Source of the DNA: Rhodobacter sp.
Lineage (GTDB): Bacteria; Pseudomonadota; Alphaproteobacteria; Rhodobacterales; Rhodobacteraceae
Length of the DNA stretch: 64,000 nucleotides
Assembly: GCA_027484145.1 (NCBI GenBank)
Contig: JAIXUH010000026.1
Coordinates: 434,001 to 498,000, forward strand
Direction: 5' to 3'
This document shows positions 52,807-63,982 of this stretch, piece by piece. How positions within the stretch are numbered: position 1 is the stretch's first letter; every line of letters begins with the position of its first letter. Below the pieces are notes generated by a model. That model was not told the origin of the DNA. It made no database searches and saw only the letters and a list, made by a program, of their open reading frames with translations. Made by a program: the position numbers and the translations under genes.

Positions 52807-52870
52807 CGTCTTTTGCCTGCCGTTCGATGGGCTGACGGGGTATGGCGTGCCTGTGTGATCATGTGACAGG

Positions 52871-53911
52871 TCATGCCTTGACGCCCAGCCGTTGCCCGAC
52901 ACCGCTGCGCGCTTGCAAGGGTCGCCACCATGCCTCGTTGTCCAGATACCAGCGCACCGTGCGGCGCAAGCCTTCGTCCAGCGTGACCGATGGCCGCCAC
53001 CCCAATTCGGTGCGAAGGCGCGTCGGGTCAATGGCATAGCGCGCGTCATGGCCGGGGCGGTCAGTCACGAAGGTGATCAGCCGTTCATGCGGGCCGCTGG
53101 CGGGGTGCATCTCATCCAGCAGGGTGCAGATACGGCGGACGATGTCGATGTTCCGCGCCTCATTCTCGCCGCCGATGTTGTAGCTGCGGCCAAGTGCGCC
53201 CCGTTCCAGCACCATCAGCAGCGCATCGGCGTGATCTTCGACATAAAGCCAGTCGCGCACGTTTTCGCCCTTGCCGTAAACCGGAATGGGCTTTCCGGCC
53301 AAGGCATTCAGAATGACCACCGGCACCAGTTTTTCGGGGAAATGGAATGGCCCGTAGTTGTTGGAACAGTTGGTCAGCACCACCGGCAGGCCATAGGTTT
53401 CGTGCCATGCCCGAACAAGGTGATCGCTGGCGGCCTTGCTGGCGGAATAGGGGCTGCGCGGGTCATAGGGCGTGGTTTCGGTGAACTGCCCGGTTTCGCC
53501 CAACGATCCGAACACTTCATCCGTCGAAATGTGATGAAAGCGAAAGCCTTCGGGCCGCCCCTGCGCCACCCAATAGGCCCGCGCTGCCTCCAGCATGTTG
53601 AAGGTGCCGGTGATGTTCGTCTCGATGAAATCGCCGGGCCCGTCGATCGAGCGGTCTACATGGCTTTCGGCGGCCAGATGCATCACCGCATCGGGGCGAT
53701 GCAGGGCAAAGATGCGGGTCAGCGCGGCGCGGTCGCGGATATCGGCCTTTTCAAAGGAGTAAAGGTTTGAGGCTGCCACGCTGGCCACATTGTCTTCACA
53801 GGCCGCATAGGTCAACGCATCAAGGTTCACCACCTCGTGCCCGCGCGTGACAGCCAGCCGAACAACGGCGGACCCGATAAAGCCGGCCCCGCCCGTGACC
53901 AGAATCTTCAT
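52871..53911 (-). CDS. rfbB: dTDP-glucose 4,6-dehydratase
   Basis: A 346-residue extended SDR. It has [60 protein letters not shown], the catalytic [20 protein letters not shown] and [20 protein letters not shown]. The product is dTDP-4-keto-6-deoxyglucose. The ATG overlaps the rfbC stop by four bases, so the pair is translationally linked. Confidence 0.96.
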   Translation of the reverse strand: MKILVTGGAGFIGSAVVRLAVTRGHEVVNLDALTYAACEDNVASVAASNLYSFEKADIRDRAALTRIFALHRPDAVMHLAAESHVDRSIDGPGDFIETNITGTFNMLEAARAYWVAQGRPEGFRFHHISTDEVFGSLGETGQFTETTPYDPRSPYSASKAASDHLVRAWHETYGLPVVLTNCSNNYGPFHFPEKLVPVVILNALAGKPIPVYGKGENVRDWLYVEDHADALLMVLERGALGRSYNIGGENEARNIDIVRRICTLLDEMHPASGPHERLITFVTDRPGHDARYAIDPTRLRTELGWRPSVTLDEGLRRTVRWYLDNEAWWRPLQARSGVGQRLGVKA

Positions 53912-54477
53912 GCCGCCCCCCCGAACACGAAAGGCGACGTCACTTCGGACAACAAGGGGGCGACCGCATCTTTTGCCGACAACGTCGGCAGCAGATCGCC
54001 AAGCCCCCAGTCGATGCCCAAGGTCGGGTCATCCCACCGCACCGCACCATCACAGTCGGGCGCGTAAAAATCGGTGCATTTGTATTGCACTTCGGTATCG
54101 TCGGTCAGCGTCAGGAAGCCGTGCAGAAAACCCTTTGGCACCAGAAGCTGGTTGCCCGCCTTGGCCGAAATCTCGACCCCAACCCATTGGGCAAAGGTGG
54201 GCGAACCGCGCCGGAAATCCGCCGCCACGTCAAGGATCACGCCGCGCGTGCACCGTACCAGTTTGTCCTGTGCGTGGGGCGGGGATTGGTAATGCAAGCC
54301 GCGCAAAGTGCCCTTGGCCGCCGAGAACGAGTGGTTGTCCTGCACAAAGGCAAGATCAGCCCCCATCTCGGCCATGCGCGCGGCATTCCATGTCTCAGTG
54401 AACCAGCCACGGTCATCGCCGAACCGCCGCGGAGTCAGGATCACCACCCCATCTAACCTTGTCTGCTCAATCCGCAT
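53908..54477 (-). CDS. rfbC: dTDP-4-dehydrorhamnose 3,5-epimerase
   Basis: A 189-residue cupin-fold epimerase. It has [20 protein letters not shown], the catalytic His in [34 protein letters not shown]-like text ([18 protein letters not shown]), and [20 protein letters not shown] with the second His. The start at 54477 has GGAAG four bases upstream; a TTG at 54501 would add eight residues. It is the first gene of the rhamnose operon. Confidence 0.95.
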   Translation of the reverse strand: MRIEQTRLDGVVILTPRRFGDDRGWFTETWNAARMAEMGADLAFVQDNHSFSAAKGTLRGLHYQSPPHAQDKLVRCTRGVILDVAADFRRGSPTFAQWVGVEISAKAGNQLLVPKGFLHGFLTLTDDTEVQYKCTDFYAPDCDGAVRWDDPTLGIDWGLGDLLPTLSAKDAVAPLLSEVTSPFVFGGAA

Positions 54478-54572
54478 CTGACTTCCGTTCGTTGCGCGCA
54501 ACGGTATAGGGCCATTGCCGCAACTGACACAAGAACGTCAGCGGTGCAGCCGTCACCGCCCCGCAGGGCCGA

Positions 54573-55682
54573 TCAGTTGGTGACCACGTTGCCGATTCCC
54601 ACCGTGGAACCGATCAATGACAAAATGGACTGTGCCGCGACAACCGGCGATTCGGTCACCAGCACGGTATCATTCGGTTGAATCTGGAATTCGCGCGATG
54701 CGAACAGCCCATCTGCGTTGGTCAGATCAATCGAAAACACCACTTGGGTCTTTTGCGGGCCAGACCCATCCTGACGCAGGGATTTCGGTGAATAGTTCCG
54801 CAGCACCAGCACGCCGCGCGGGTTCGCCCGCGAATCTGTCAGACCCCCGATCATCGACAGTGCCTCAAGGACGGTGATCCGGTCCTTTTCGAAATAGACC
54901 AAACGCTCTGTGCCCGACGCCCCAAGGGCGGTGAAGTAACGCCCATCCTCTTCGACCAGAACCTTGTCGCCGCCGCGCAGGATCGTATCCAGTGACGCAT
55001 CCGACATCAGCTTTTCGGCGCTGACCTCATAGGTTTTGCCATCGCGCAGCAGGCGCACCACGGGATTGCGAAGGTCTTGCGGAATGCCCCCGCCTTGGGC
55101 CAGAAGGCTGAGAACCGAGAAATTCCGGCTGGGCAGCGGGAACGTCCCCGGCCGCGCCACCCCGGACACCAGATCAACCGAATTCAGCGTGCCAGCCTCG
55201 ACGCTGACCTGCACCTGTGCAGACGGGATGACAGCGGCAAGCTGTTCTTCCAGATAGCTGCGCGCGCCATCCGGGGTCATGCCCGACACGACAATCTTGC
55301 CCACGTAAGGCATAAAAATCTCGCCCGATGCCGATACGGTCATGGTGGGCAGCGGCACCGACTTTTGCCCGGGCGTGGCCAACAGCGAATTCTGCTCGTT
55401 TTCCCAGACGAAAATCGTCAGGCGATCACCGGTTTTCAGGATCGAGACGTCGCTGCCGCCTTTGCGCGGCAACCATCCATACCGCGCAGCACCCGAAGAC
55501 CCGGGCCATTCCACGATGTCCGACAGATTGGCCTTGTCGACCGGCACCACCTGAAACGGCGCGTCGGCCTCATCCTGATCACGCAGGATCTCTGTGGCCA
55601 AGCCTGCGCCGCGCGGTGCCGCGCATCCGGACAAGCCAAGCGCGACCGCGATCAGTGCTATACTCGAAACCGTCAGACGCAT
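54573..55682 (-). CDS. Polysaccharide export outer-membrane lipoprotein (Wza/KpsD type)
   Basis: A 369-residue lipoprotein. The signal ends in a lipobox (ALGLSGCAAPRG). The Poly_export domain (about residues 80-180) has ILKTGDRLTIFVWENEQNSL and ASGEIFMPYVGKIVVSGMTP; two SLBB-like segments follow, GVARPGTFPLPSRNFSVLSL and RITVLEALSMIGGLTDSRAN. The protein forms the outer-membrane portal for capsule or exopolysaccharide. No copolymerase or flippase gene is in the window, so the rest of the export system must lie elsewhere. The 269-base gap upstream (55683-55951) contains no gene. Confidence 0.9.
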   Translation of the reverse strand: MRLTVSSIALIAVALGLSGCAAPRGAGLATEILRDQDEADAPFQVVPVDKANLSDIVEWPGSSGAARYGWLPRKGGSDVSILKTGDRLTIFVWENEQNSLLATPGQKSVPLPTMTVSASGEIFMPYVGKIVVSGMTPDGARSYLEEQLAAVIPSAQVQVSVEAGTLNSVDLVSGVARPGTFPLPSRNFSVLSLLAQGGGIPQDLRNPVVRLLRDGKTYEVSAEKLMSDASLDTILRGGDKVLVEEDGRYFTALGASGTERLVYFEKDRITVLEALSMIGGLTDSRANPRGVLVLRNYSPKSLRQDGSGPQKTQVVFSIDLTNADGLFASREFQIQPNDTVLVTESPVVAAQSILSLIGSTVGIGNVVTN

Positions 55683-55951
55683 TCATTCCCCGTGGAAGCA
55701 TGGTGGGCGTTGTGCCGGTCAGCCAAGTTCCGGTTGCCCTTGTCTTTGTTTAGCGACTTGACGGTCGTGTTGAAAGGATTGAATCCACCCCCCCCTTTGA
55801 CGGGCAAAGCCTTTGGTCCGGTGTGGTTACATCGCAACGCCACAGGCGAAACATCGGCCCAGAATGCTGAAATTGCTGCATTCGACGCGGATGCCCCGCA
55901 GCGATTCGCGATGGCCGCCGCGCAAGATTACACCCACGGGTAGTGTAAGAC

Positions 55952-57259
55952 TTAGCGCCCGACCCCGACATAAGCGATGAAGCCCGCTGCGGTGACCTCT
56001 TCAGGGCGGTAGATATTCCGCAAATCCGCCATGCGTGGATGGGCCATGACGGCAGCGATTCGCGACAGGGACAGCGCGCGGAATTCGTTCCATTCCGTCA
56101 GGATCACCAAAAGGTCAGCACCTGCCGCCGCCTCTTCTGGCAGGTGGCACCAGGTAACGCCGGGCAACAGCGCCTCGCCCTCGCGGCGGCCTTGCGGGTC
56201 CACCACGCGCACGGTGGCCCCGGCCCCCACAAGGGCGGGCACGATGGTCAGCGATGGCGCTTCGCGCATGTCGTCGGTGTTGGGCTTGAACGTCACCCCA
56301 AGCACGGCCACGGTCTTGCCGCGCAGGTCATCATCCAAAAGGTGAAAGATCTTGTCGATCATCCGCCGCTTTACAGCCTCGTTCGACGCGATCACCGTTT
56401 CAACGATCTTAAGTTGCACGCCATTGTCCTGCCCGATGCGGGCAAGGGCGCGGGTATCCTTGGGAAAGCAACTGCCGCCATAGCCCGGACCGGCATGCAG
56501 AAACTTTGACCCGATGCGCCCGTCCAGCCCGATGCCCTTGGACACCGCCTTGATGTCCGCCCCGACATGTTCGCACAACTCGGCCATTTCGTTGATGAAG
56601 GTGATCTTGGTCGCAAGGAACGCATTGGCGGCGTATTTGATCACTTCGGCGGTCTCGATCCCGGTAAAGACAACCGGGGCCTCGCGCAGCGACAAGGGGC
56701 GGTAGATATCGGCCATCACCTTTTTCGCCCGCTCGCTGTCAACGCCGACCACCACGCGGTCGGGGCGCATGAAATCGTCAATCGCGGCGCCTTCGCGCAA
56801 AAACTCCGGGTTCGACACCACATCAAACGACGCACCCGCCGGCAAGGTTGCCGCGATTTCGGCCGCGACCTTGCGGTTGGTGCCGACAGGGACGGTCGAT
56901 TTGGTGACAACCACAGTATAGCCGGACAGGGCCGCCCCAACCTCGCGGGCGGCGGCCATGACATAGGTCAGGTCGGCGTGGCCGTCGCCGCGCCGGGAAG
57001 GGGTACCCACCGCGATGAAAACCGCATCGGCAGCCTCGACCGCGGTCTTCAGGTCTGTGGTAAAGCTGAGGCGTTTGCCCGCCACGTTGCGCGCCACAAG
57101 ATCATCCAACCCCGGCTCAAAGATCGGGATGCGTCCGGCCTGCAAGGCTTCGATCTTGCGGGCGTCGCGGTCGACGCAGACCACCTCATGCCCGAAATCC
57201 GAAAAGCAAACACCTGAAACAAGGCCGACATAGCCTGTTCCGATCATGGCAATCTTCAT
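55952..57259 (-). CDS. ugd: UDP-glucose 6-dehydrogenase
   Basis: A 435-residue NAD-dependent enzyme that oxidises UDP-glucose to UDP-glucuronate. It has MKIAMIGTGYVGLVSGVCFS, VAVGTPSRRGDGHADLTYVM, the lysine-bearing EVIKYAANAFLATKITFINE and the catalytic Cys in GPGYGGSCFPKDTRALARIG. It provides uronate for exopolysaccharide and the substrate of the UDP-glucuronate epimerase-like enzyme at 5456-6457. The start MKIAM is preferred over an upstream in-frame codon. A 170-base gap separates it from rimO. Confidence 0.95.
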   Translation of the reverse strand: MKIAMIGTGYVGLVSGVCFSDFGHEVVCVDRDARKIEALQAGRIPIFEPGLDDLVARNVAGKRLSFTTDLKTAVEAADAVFIAVGTPSRRGDGHADLTYVMAAAREVGAALSGYTVVVTKSTVPVGTNRKVAAEIAATLPAGASFDVVSNPEFLREGAAIDDFMRPDRVVVGVDSERAKKVMADIYRPLSLREAPVVFTGIETAEVIKYAANAFLATKITFINEMAELCEHVGADIKAVSKGIGLDGRIGSKFLHAGPGYGGSCFPKDTRALARIGQDNGVQLKIVETVIASNEAVKRRMIDKIFHLLDDDLRGKTVAVLGVTFKPNTDDMREAPSLTIVPALVGAGATVRVVDPQGRREGEALLPGVTWCHLPEEAAAGADLLVILTEWNEFRALSLSRIAAVMAHPRMADLRNIYRPEEVTAAGFIAYVGVGR

Positions 57260-57430
57260 CTCTACGGCCCTTTGATAGGCTGAACGCATAAGCCCGCGAC
57301 GCGGGACATCCCGTGTCGTGACATGGCAAGCCCAGCATCCGATAGCAGTCCTGCCGGATGTCTGACCAGATCATCAGGGCCAGAGTGTGACATTGCCATG
57401 CCAAAATCGCCCCAAACCGGCCCGGCGCAA

Positions 57431-58810
57431 TCAGCGCCGTGACCCCCACAGGTCATAATCCCCGGCCTCGTCAACCGTGACGGTGACGATATCCCCTGGT
57501 GCCAGCCCTTCGAAACCGTCATCAATGTAAAGGTTGCCGTCGATTTCCGGCGCATCGGCCCATGTACGGCAGGTGGCCCCTTCGTCGTCGACGGCATCCA
57601 CGATAACCTGCAGGGTCTTGCCGACCTTCTGGGCCAGCTTTGCCTCGGAGATCATCTGAGATTTCTCCATGAAGCGGTTCCAGCGGTCTTGCTTGACCTC
57701 CTCCGGCACATGGTCGGGCAGGTCATTCGATCTGGCCCCGGCCACGTTTTCATACTGAAAACAGCCGACGCGATCCAGTTGCGCTTCGTCTATCCAGTCG
57801 AGAAGGGTCTGGAATTCCGCCTCGGTCTCGCCCGGATAGCCCACGATGAAGGTTGAACGCAGCGTGATGTCCGGGCAATCGCGCCGCCATGCCGCGATTT
57901 CGTCCAGCGTCTTGGCGGCAGCCGCGGGCCGCGCCATCCGGCGCAGTGTTTCGGGATGGGCATGCTGGAACGGGATGTCGAGGTAGGGCAGGATCAGTCC
58001 CTCGGCCATCAAGGGCACCAGATCGCGCACATGCGGATAAGGATAGACATAGTGCAGCCGCACCCACGCGCCCAATTGCCCCATTTCACGCGCGAGATCC
58101 GTGATATGCGCGCGCACCTCGCCCCCTTTCCACGGAGAGAGGTCATGCTTGCGGTCAACGCCATAGGCTGATGTGTCCTGCGAGATCACCAGCAGTTCGC
58201 GCACGCCTGCTTCGACCAGTTTTTCCGCCTCACGCAACACGGCATGGGCCGGGCGGCTGACCAGACGACCGCGCATGTCGGGGATGATGCAGAACTTGCA
58301 CTTGTGGTTACAGCCTTCGGAAATCTTCAGATAGCTGTAATGCCGCGGGGTCAGCGTGACGGCAGAGGCCGGCAGCAGGTCGATGAACGGGTCAGGGCTG
58401 GGCGGCACGGCCCCATGCACGGCGTCAAGTACCGCCTCGTACTGGTGCGGCCCGGTGACGGCCAAGACCTTGGGGTGGGCACCCGTTATGTAATCGGGTT
58501 CCGCCCCCAGACAGCCTGTCACGATCACGCGGCCATTTTCCTGCAGTGCCTCGCCGATCGCCTCAAGGCTTTCCGCCTTGGCGCTGTCCAGAAAGCCGCA
58601 GGTGTTGACGATCACGGCATCCGCACCCCGATAGTCAGGGCTGATGGCATAGCCTTCGGCACGCAACCGCGTCAGGATGCGTTCCGAGTCGACCAGCGCC
58701 TTGGGGCAGCCAAGCGAGACCATGCCGATGGTCGGCTGGCCGGGGCGGGCCACGTCTGGAACGCTGGCGCGGGCAAGGTCGGGGCGAAGATTGGGCGGGT
58801 TTTGTGACAT
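57431..58810 (-). CDS. rimO: Ribosomal protein S12 methylthiotransferase
   Basis: A 459-residue radical-SAM MTTase that adds a methylthio group to Asp of ribosomal protein S12. The N-terminal cluster cysteines are C35, C71 and C100 (in [23 protein letters not shown] and TGCLGAEP); the radical-SAM motif is C167, C171 and C174 in [16 protein letters not shown] domain ends the protein. The start at 58810 is clear because the upstream reading in the same frame is proline- and arginine-rich shadow of the AsmA gene. Confidence 0.95.
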   Translation of the reverse strand: MSQNPPNLRPDLARASVPDVARPGQPTIGMVSLGCPKALVDSERILTRLRAEGYAISPDYRGADAVIVNTCGFLDSAKAESLEAIGEALQENGRVIVTGCLGAEPDYITGAHPKVLAVTGPHQYEAVLDAVHGAVPPSPDPFIDLLPASAVTLTPRHYSYLKISEGCNHKCKFCIIPDMRGRLVSRPAHAVLREAEKLVEAGVRELLVISQDTSAYGVDRKHDLSPWKGGEVRAHITDLAREMGQLGAWVRLHYVYPYPHVRDLVPLMAEGLILPYLDIPFQHAHPETLRRMARPAAAAKTLDEIAAWRRDCPDITLRSTFIVGYPGETEAEFQTLLDWIDEAQLDRVGCFQYENVAGARSNDLPDHVPEEVKQDRWNRFMEKSQMISEAKLAQKVGKTLQVIVDAVDDEGATCRTWADAPEIDGNLYIDDGFEGLAPGDIVTVTVDEAGDYDLWGSRR

Positions 58811-59120
58811 GGCGCGCACATAGCCCAAATCGGGGCGCAGCGGTAGGGGGGACGGCCCCCCTCGGACACCTCCCGCCCGCCCACCCCGGTGCCCTCGGAG
58901 GGCAGGGCGCAGACGCGCCATGCGGGGCCCGGCCTTAGCGTTGGCAGGTGTCGGGCGCGCGCCACGCAAAGTCGCCAGCCGTTTGACACGGCGCGGCCTT
59001 GCCGGGCGCGGGCCAGGGGCATGGCGTCGGCGGGGTCCTGCCGACGGCTTTTGCCGCACCGTGCTTTGCGGCGTCGGCGGCCCTAGGGTCAGCCCATCCA
59101 CACAAGGACAGGTTGCCGCG
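58811..59120. other. Divergent intergenic region between rimO and the AsmA gene
   Basis: About 310 bases of very GC-rich sequence without a convincing gene. A perfect seven-base stem AGGGGGG-acgg-CCCCCCT (58845-58862) lies 35 bases before the rimO start and could affect its mRNA. The right end has AGGACAGG before the AsmA ATG. No clear promoter boxes were found on either strand. Confidence 0.4.
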
Positions 59121-61154
59121 ATGCGCTGGATTCTTCGTTCGCTTTTGGCCTTGCTGGCCTTTGGGGTTGCTGCGGTGGCGTTGGTCTTTCTGGTGCCGAC
59201 CGACCGGGTGGGTGCCCTTGCGGCCGAACGATTTTCGCAGATCACAGGTCGAGCACTGACGATCGAAGGGGCAATCCGCCCCTCATTCTGGCCTGTCCTT
59301 GGTGTCAGGACCGGTCCGGTTTCGGTGGCGAATGCCGACTGGTCAAGCGAGGGTCCGATGCTGCGCGCCCAAGCGCTGGATATCGGGATCGACATGTCGG
59401 GTCTGCTGCAAGGTGATGTCAGGATCACCGGGATTCGCGCTGTGGGTCTGGACCTGATTCTGGAACGCGCTGCCGATGGCCGCGAAAACTGGGTGTTCGG
59501 CGGCACCAACGGGGGGACGGCAGCCCCCGGCATGGCCGGTGAGGGTAAGCCGTTCACCCTTGATCTGGCCGAGGTGACGGGCGGCAAGCTGACCTTTATC
59601 GACCATGCCAGCAAACAGCGCCTTGCCCTGCTGGGGCTGGAGGCAGCGGCACGTATCCCGTCCTTTGTGGGGCCGGCGGATCTGTCGCTTTCGGCGGAAC
59701 TGCATGGCCAACCCTTTGCGGCAACAGCCAATGTCGCCGAATTCGCCCCGTTTCTTGCGGGCAAGGTGGTGGGTCTGACGCTGGACCTGCAGGCAGGGCA
59801 GGCCAAGATCGGCTTTAAGGGGCGGGGCGGCTGGCAACCCTTTGCCGCCGAAGGGGAACTGGTGGCCGATCTGGCCAATCTGGCCGAGGTTTCGGCCTTG
59901 GCGGGCGCGGCTAGGCCCGCCTTGCCCATGGGTTTGGGCGCGCAGGCGGTGACGGTGGCGGGCGGGCTGACTGTGACGGCCAAGGGCAGCGTGCATCTGC
60001 GTGGTGCCAGGGTGGGTCTGGATGGGAACCCCCTGTCGGTTGATGCCGATCTGACCACCGGCGGGGATCGTCCGAATCTGTCGGCGCAAGTGGCGGCCGG
60101 TGCCCTTGCCTTGCCCGGGCTGATGGTTGGCGGAGCCGATCAGGCTGACGCATCGCAAGGGGCGGCGGCCGACCCGGCGGCCGGCTGGTCCAGCGCCCCG
60201 ATTGATGTGGCGGGCCTTGGGGTCATGGATGCATCGGTCGCGCTGACGGCGGATGCGATTGATCTGGGGCGGCTGAAATTGGGCACGACGCGTGCCCTGA
60301 TGACCATTGACCGGGCGCGCGCCGTGTTCGACCTGCGCCGCATTGATGCCTATCAGGGCAATGTAACCGGGCAATTCGTGCTGAATGGCCGGGGCGGGCT
60401 GTCCGTGGGCGGTGATCTTCGGCTTGCCAACCTGTCAATGCAGCCGCTTTTGACCGATCTGGCCGGATATGACCGCCTGTCGGGCACCGGCAATGTGGCC
60501 GTGAAATTTCTGGGCGTCGGCAATTCACTGGATGAGATCATGCAAGGCCTGTCCGGCTCGGGCTCGGTCCAGTTCACGAAGGGAGAGTTGCGCGGCCTTG
60601 ACGTGGCCGGGATGCTGCGCACGCTTGATCCGGGCTTTGTCGGCGAAGGGCAGAAAACCATTTTCGAAGCGATTGCGGCAAGTTTCGCCGTGGAAAACGG
60701 GATACTGACGAATGACGATCTTGCCCTGACAGCGCCCTATGTCACAGCGACGGGCGCAGGCCGGGTCGGGATTGGGCCGCGGACCATCGACTATCGTCTG
60801 CGCCCGACGGCACTAGCCTCGGTTGACGGAACCGGTGGCGTGATGGTGCCACTGCTGGTGACGGGGCCATGGGCCAAGCCCAAGTTCCGGCTGGATCTGG
60901 AAAGCATCGCCCGCGAAAAGCTGGAGGCCGAGGCCAAGGCGCTGGAAGAACGGGCAAAAGCCGAAGCCAAAGAGCTGGAAGCCCGCGCCAAGGCGGATTT
61001 GGAACGCAAGGCGCAAGAAGAACTGGGGATCGTTCGGCAAGACGGTGAAAGCCTTGAAGACGCTGCGAAACGGCGCGCTCAAGAGGCGCTGGATGCCGAA
61101 GCCGCTCGCGTGTTGGAGCGGTTGCTGGGCGGTGGAAGCGACGCGGGCAACTGA
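59121..61154 (+). CDS. AsmA-family inner-membrane protein
   Basis: A 677-residue protein anchored by an N-terminal helix ([20 protein letters not shown]). An AsmA domain follows, with [20 protein letters not shown] and [20 protein letters not shown]; the C-terminal AsmA_2 region has [40 protein letters not shown] and a charged coiled-coil tail of about 80 residues rich in Glu, Ala and Lys ([20 protein letters not shown]). AsmA proteins are thought to move phospholipids to the outer membrane. It diverges from rimO and precedes the histidine kinase gene by 119 bases. Confidence 0.9.
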   Translation: MRWILRSLLALLAFGVAAVALVFLVPTDRVGALAAERFSQITGRALTIEGAIRPSFWPVLGVRTGPVSVANADWSSEGPMLRAQALDIGIDMSGLLQGDVRITGIRAVGLDLILERAADGRENWVFGGTNGGTAAPGMAGEGKPFTLDLAEVTGGKLTFIDHASKQRLALLGLEAAARIPSFVGPADLSLSAELHGQPFAATANVAEFAPFLAGKVVGLTLDLQAGQAKIGFKGRGGWQPFAAEGELVADLANLAEVSALAGAARPALPMGLGAQAVTVAGGLTVTAKGSVHLRGARVGLDGNPLSVDADLTTGGDRPNLSAQVAAGALALPGLMVGGADQADASQGAAADPAAGWSSAPIDVAGLGVMDASVALTADAIDLGRLKLGTTRALMTIDRARAVFDLRRIDAYQGNVTGQFVLNGRGGLSVGGDLRLANLSMQPLLTDLAGYDRLSGTGNVAVKFLGVGNSLDEIMQGLSGSGSVQFTKGELRGLDVAGMLRTLDPGFVGEGQKTIFEAIAASFAVENGILTNDDLALTAPYVTATGAGRVGIGPRTIDYRLRPTALASVDGTGGVMVPLLVTGPWAKPKFRLDLESIAREKLEAEAKALEERAKAEAKELEARAKADLERKAQEELGIVRQDGESLEDAAKRRAQEALDAEAARVLERLLGGGSDAGN

Positions 61155-61273
61155 ACCTGCCGCACTGATCGGCGGCCTATCCGTTCGCAGTATTGATAAT
61201 CCGGAAGGATAGGCTTGACGGCGAACTCAACCCGAGGCTGTGCATCCTTTTGGCGGTATGATACGCTTTGCGG

Positions 61274-63982
61274 ATGCCCGTTACGCTTCGCCGTCCGCGC
61301 TATTCTGAGTTGGACAGTTTCTTGTCTGAACTTCCCATGCCGATTTGCCGGGTGGACCGCGCGGCATGTCTGACAGCGGTAAACGAGGCCTGGCTGTCCC
61401 TGCCGCCGCCCTTATGTGATCTGGTGGCCGGCAGCCCCTTGCCCAACGGGTTCAGCGGGCCGCAGGCAAGCGCCATTCTTGCCGCGATCGCAGAGGCCGG
61501 TGAAACACCCGAGCGGCCGACGCGCCGCATCGTTCTGCAAGAGGCTGGCCCGGATGATGCCTTTGCCTTTTCGGGCGCGGTTGTCATTTCGGTCGAAGCG
61601 GATGGCTGCCGTGTTGCGGTTCTGCTGGATGGCACCGTGGGGGATGACGGGCGACCCTTCAGCCCGGTGGCAACGGCGGCGGCGCATCGTCGGGCACGGC
61701 TGGATGCAACCCTCCGCGCCCTGCCGGACAACCTGTTCGAACTCGATTCCACGGGCCGCTTCATCAACTATCATGCCGGCAACCGCAGCGGGCTTGCCGT
61801 GCCGCCGGGCATGTTTCTGGGTCGCTCGCTGGAAGATGTTCTGCCGCCTGACGTGGCGTCGGTGGGCCGCGCGGCGATGGCAGATGTCGATCTGACCGGG
61901 CGGTCGGACGGGCGGCAGTATCGCTTGGACAATGGCTCGACCGAAGCGTGGTTTGAGCTTTCGGCTGCTGCGCTGGACCTTGGGCCGCAGGGCGGCGGCA
62001 GTGGCTATGTGTTCCTGTCGCGCGACATTACCGAAAGGGTGCGTGCGCGGCGCGAGTTGGAGGGGCAAAAGTCCCTTTTGGCGGCGTTGTTCGATCTGTC
62101 AAAGATTGGCATCACCCTGATGAGGCCCGCAGACGGGCATTTGGTTGACGTCAACCCTGCGTTCTTACGGCAATTCGGCTATGACCGCGATGATCTGGCT
62201 TCCATCGACCTGCGCACGCTGATTCCGGCCGAGTTTGCCGGCACGCGTGAGCATGCGGCCAAGCAGCTTGCCGCGACTGGCACCTACGGGCCGTTCGAGG
62301 TGGGCGTGTTTGCCAAGGATGGCATGATCAGCCCGACCATCATCAGTGGCTGTGTGGTCAAGGATATTGATGGCAACCAGTTGGTCTGGAGCATGCTGGA
62401 AGACATCACCGAAGTGCGTGCGCGCGAACGCAGGCTTCAGGCCGCCGAGTTAGAGGCAATAACCGCGCGACAGCGGCTGTGGACCGCTGTGGAAAGCCTG
62501 AGCGATGGGTTCATCCTGTTTGATTCTGACGATCGTCTGGTCATGGCCAACCGCAGCTACCGAGAACTTTACGCCGACAGCGGCTATGTCGCCGTGCCCG
62601 GCATACGGTTCGCAGATATCGTTCGGGATTGCATGGCGTTGGGCGACTATCCCGATGCCATCGGTCAAGAAGAGGCTTTTTTTGCCCAACGGATGGCAGA
62701 CCACCAGCGCTGCAGCGGTGTGATCGAACAACGCCTGCGTGACGGACGCATCGTGCGGATCATCGAACGGCGCACCCCCGATGGCGGCATTGTCGCCTTG
62801 CATGTGGTGGTGACAGAACTGCATGACGCGCGCGAAAAGGCGCTGGAGGCAAGCCGCGTCAAATCGGCGTTCCTAGCCAACATGAGCCACGAGATTCGCA
62901 ACCCCCTGACGGCCATTCTTGGTGCGACCGAAGTGTTGTCCGGCACCATCACCGGACCTGACGATCAGCGGCTTTTGCAGTCGATCCAGCGGTCGGGCGA
63001 AACCCTGATGGTCATTCTGAATGACCTGTTGGACATGTCGAAGATCGAAGCGGGCAAGATGTCGCTGGAACGACATGTCTTTGCACTGGACATGATGCTG
63101 GACCCGATCGAAAGCCTGTACAAGCTGAAGGCCGGTGATCGCGGCATCGGGTTTCGAGTGGCAACCGACGGCCAGTTGTCGCGCCCGCGCATCGGCGATA
63201 GCCATCGCATCGCGCAAATCCTGCACAATCTGCTCAGCAACGCCGTCAAGTTTACGGAAAAGGGCGAAGTGGAGTTGCGTGTTTCGGCCCCGCCGTCTGG
63301 TCTACTGACCCTGGTCGTGCGCGATACCGGCATCGGCATGGATGAAAAGGTTCAGGCCCGCATTTTCCAGCCATTTGAACAGGCAGCCGAGGCGACGGCG
63401 CGCCAGTATGGCGGCACCGGGCTGGGCATGTCGATCATCCGCCGGCTTGTGGATCTGATGGCCGGCAGCATCACGCTGACATCAGCGCCGAATAAGGGCA
63501 CGACCGTCACCGTGACCTTGCCTGTCCCTGTGGCAACCGACACGCCGCGGGCCAAGGCGCCCGCACGTCCCGCGAACAACCGTCTGGATGGCCTGCGGGT
63601 GCTTGTGACCGATGACAGCGACATCAACCGCACCATTCTTGAGGCTTTCCTGACCGGCCTTGGCGCGGATGTCGTGCTGGCTGATCGCGGCGAAAGCGCC
63701 ATTGCCGCATGGGCACCGGGACGGTTTGACGTGGTTTGCCTTGATATCTCGATGCCGGGTCTGGATGGCGTCGAAACGCTGGCCCGCCTGCGCGGGATGG
63801 CGGCCGAGGCCGGGGTGGACATGCCCTATGCCATTGCGATTACCGGCAATGCCCTGCCATCCGAAACCGTCCGCTATATGGCGGCAGGTTTTGCCGCGCA
63901 TTTGCCGAAACCGTTTCGCCGTGACCAACTGGCCGCAACCATTCGCAGTCTGATGGCCATCAAAAAGCCTTCGCGCCCATGA
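61274..63982 (+). CDS. Hybrid sensor histidine kinase with PAS domains and receiver
   Basis: A 902-residue soluble hybrid kinase. Roughly: residues 1-135 a degenerate input, 140-260 and 265-385 PAS/PAC domains (LMRPADGHLVDVNPAFLRQF and GYDRDDLASIDLR in the second), 398-510 a PAS_12-like domain (ESLSDGFILFDSDDRLVMAN), 528-595 HisKA with phospho-acceptor H539 in ANMSHEIRNPLTAILG, then HATPase with HNLLSNAVKFTEKGEVEL and RQYGGTGLGMSIIRRLVD, and a receiver with phospho-acceptor D824 in VVCLDISMPGLDGVE. No transmembrane segment is evident. No response regulator gene is adjacent, so its partner is elsewhere. The start at ATG 61274 is chosen over a TTG two codons upstream. Confidence 0.9.
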   Translation: MPVTLRRPRYSELDSFLSELPMPICRVDRAACLTAVNEAWLSLPPPLCDLVAGSPLPNGFSGPQASAILAAIAEAGETPERPTRRIVLQEAGPDDAFAFSGAVVISVEADGCRVAVLLDGTVGDDGRPFSPVATAAAHRRARLDATLRALPDNLFELDSTGRFINYHAGNRSGLAVPPGMFLGRSLEDVLPPDVASVGRAAMADVDLTGRSDGRQYRLDNGSTEAWFELSAAALDLGPQGGGSGYVFLSRDITERVRARRELEGQKSLLAALFDLSKIGITLMRPADGHLVDVNPAFLRQFGYDRDDLASIDLRTLIPAEFAGTREHAAKQLAATGTYGPFEVGVFAKDGMISPTIISGCVVKDIDGNQLVWSMLEDITEVRARERRLQAAELEAITARQRLWTAVESLSDGFILFDSDDRLVMANRSYRELYADSGYVAVPGIRFADIVRDCMALGDYPDAIGQEEAFFAQRMADHQRCSGVIEQRLRDGRIVRIIERRTPDGGIVALHVVVTELHDAREKALEASRVKSAFLANMSHEIRNPLTAILGATEVLSGTITGPDDQRLLQSIQRSGETLMVILNDLLDMSKIEAGKMSLERHVFALDMMLDPIESLYKLKAGDRGIGFRVATDGQLSRPRIGDSHRIAQILHNLLSNAVKFTEKGEVELRVSAPPSGLLTLVVRDTGIGMDEKVQARIFQPFEQAAEATARQYGGTGLGMSIIRRLVDLMAGSITLTSAPNKGTTVTVTLPVPVATDTPRAKAPARPANNRLDGLRVLVTDDSDINRTILEAFLTGLGADVVLADRGESAIAAWAPGRFDVVCLDISMPGLDGVETLARLRGMAAEAGVDMPYAIAITGNALPSETVRYMAAGFAAHLPKPFRRDQLAATIRSLMAIKKPSRP

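Noticed and set aside
58811-60058. A reading frame that extends rimO upstream by about 415 residues
   Set aside because: The extension is rich in Arg, Pro and Ser and is the antisense shadow of the AsmA gene; RimO proteins begin near residue MSQNPPN, where a normal ATG is present.
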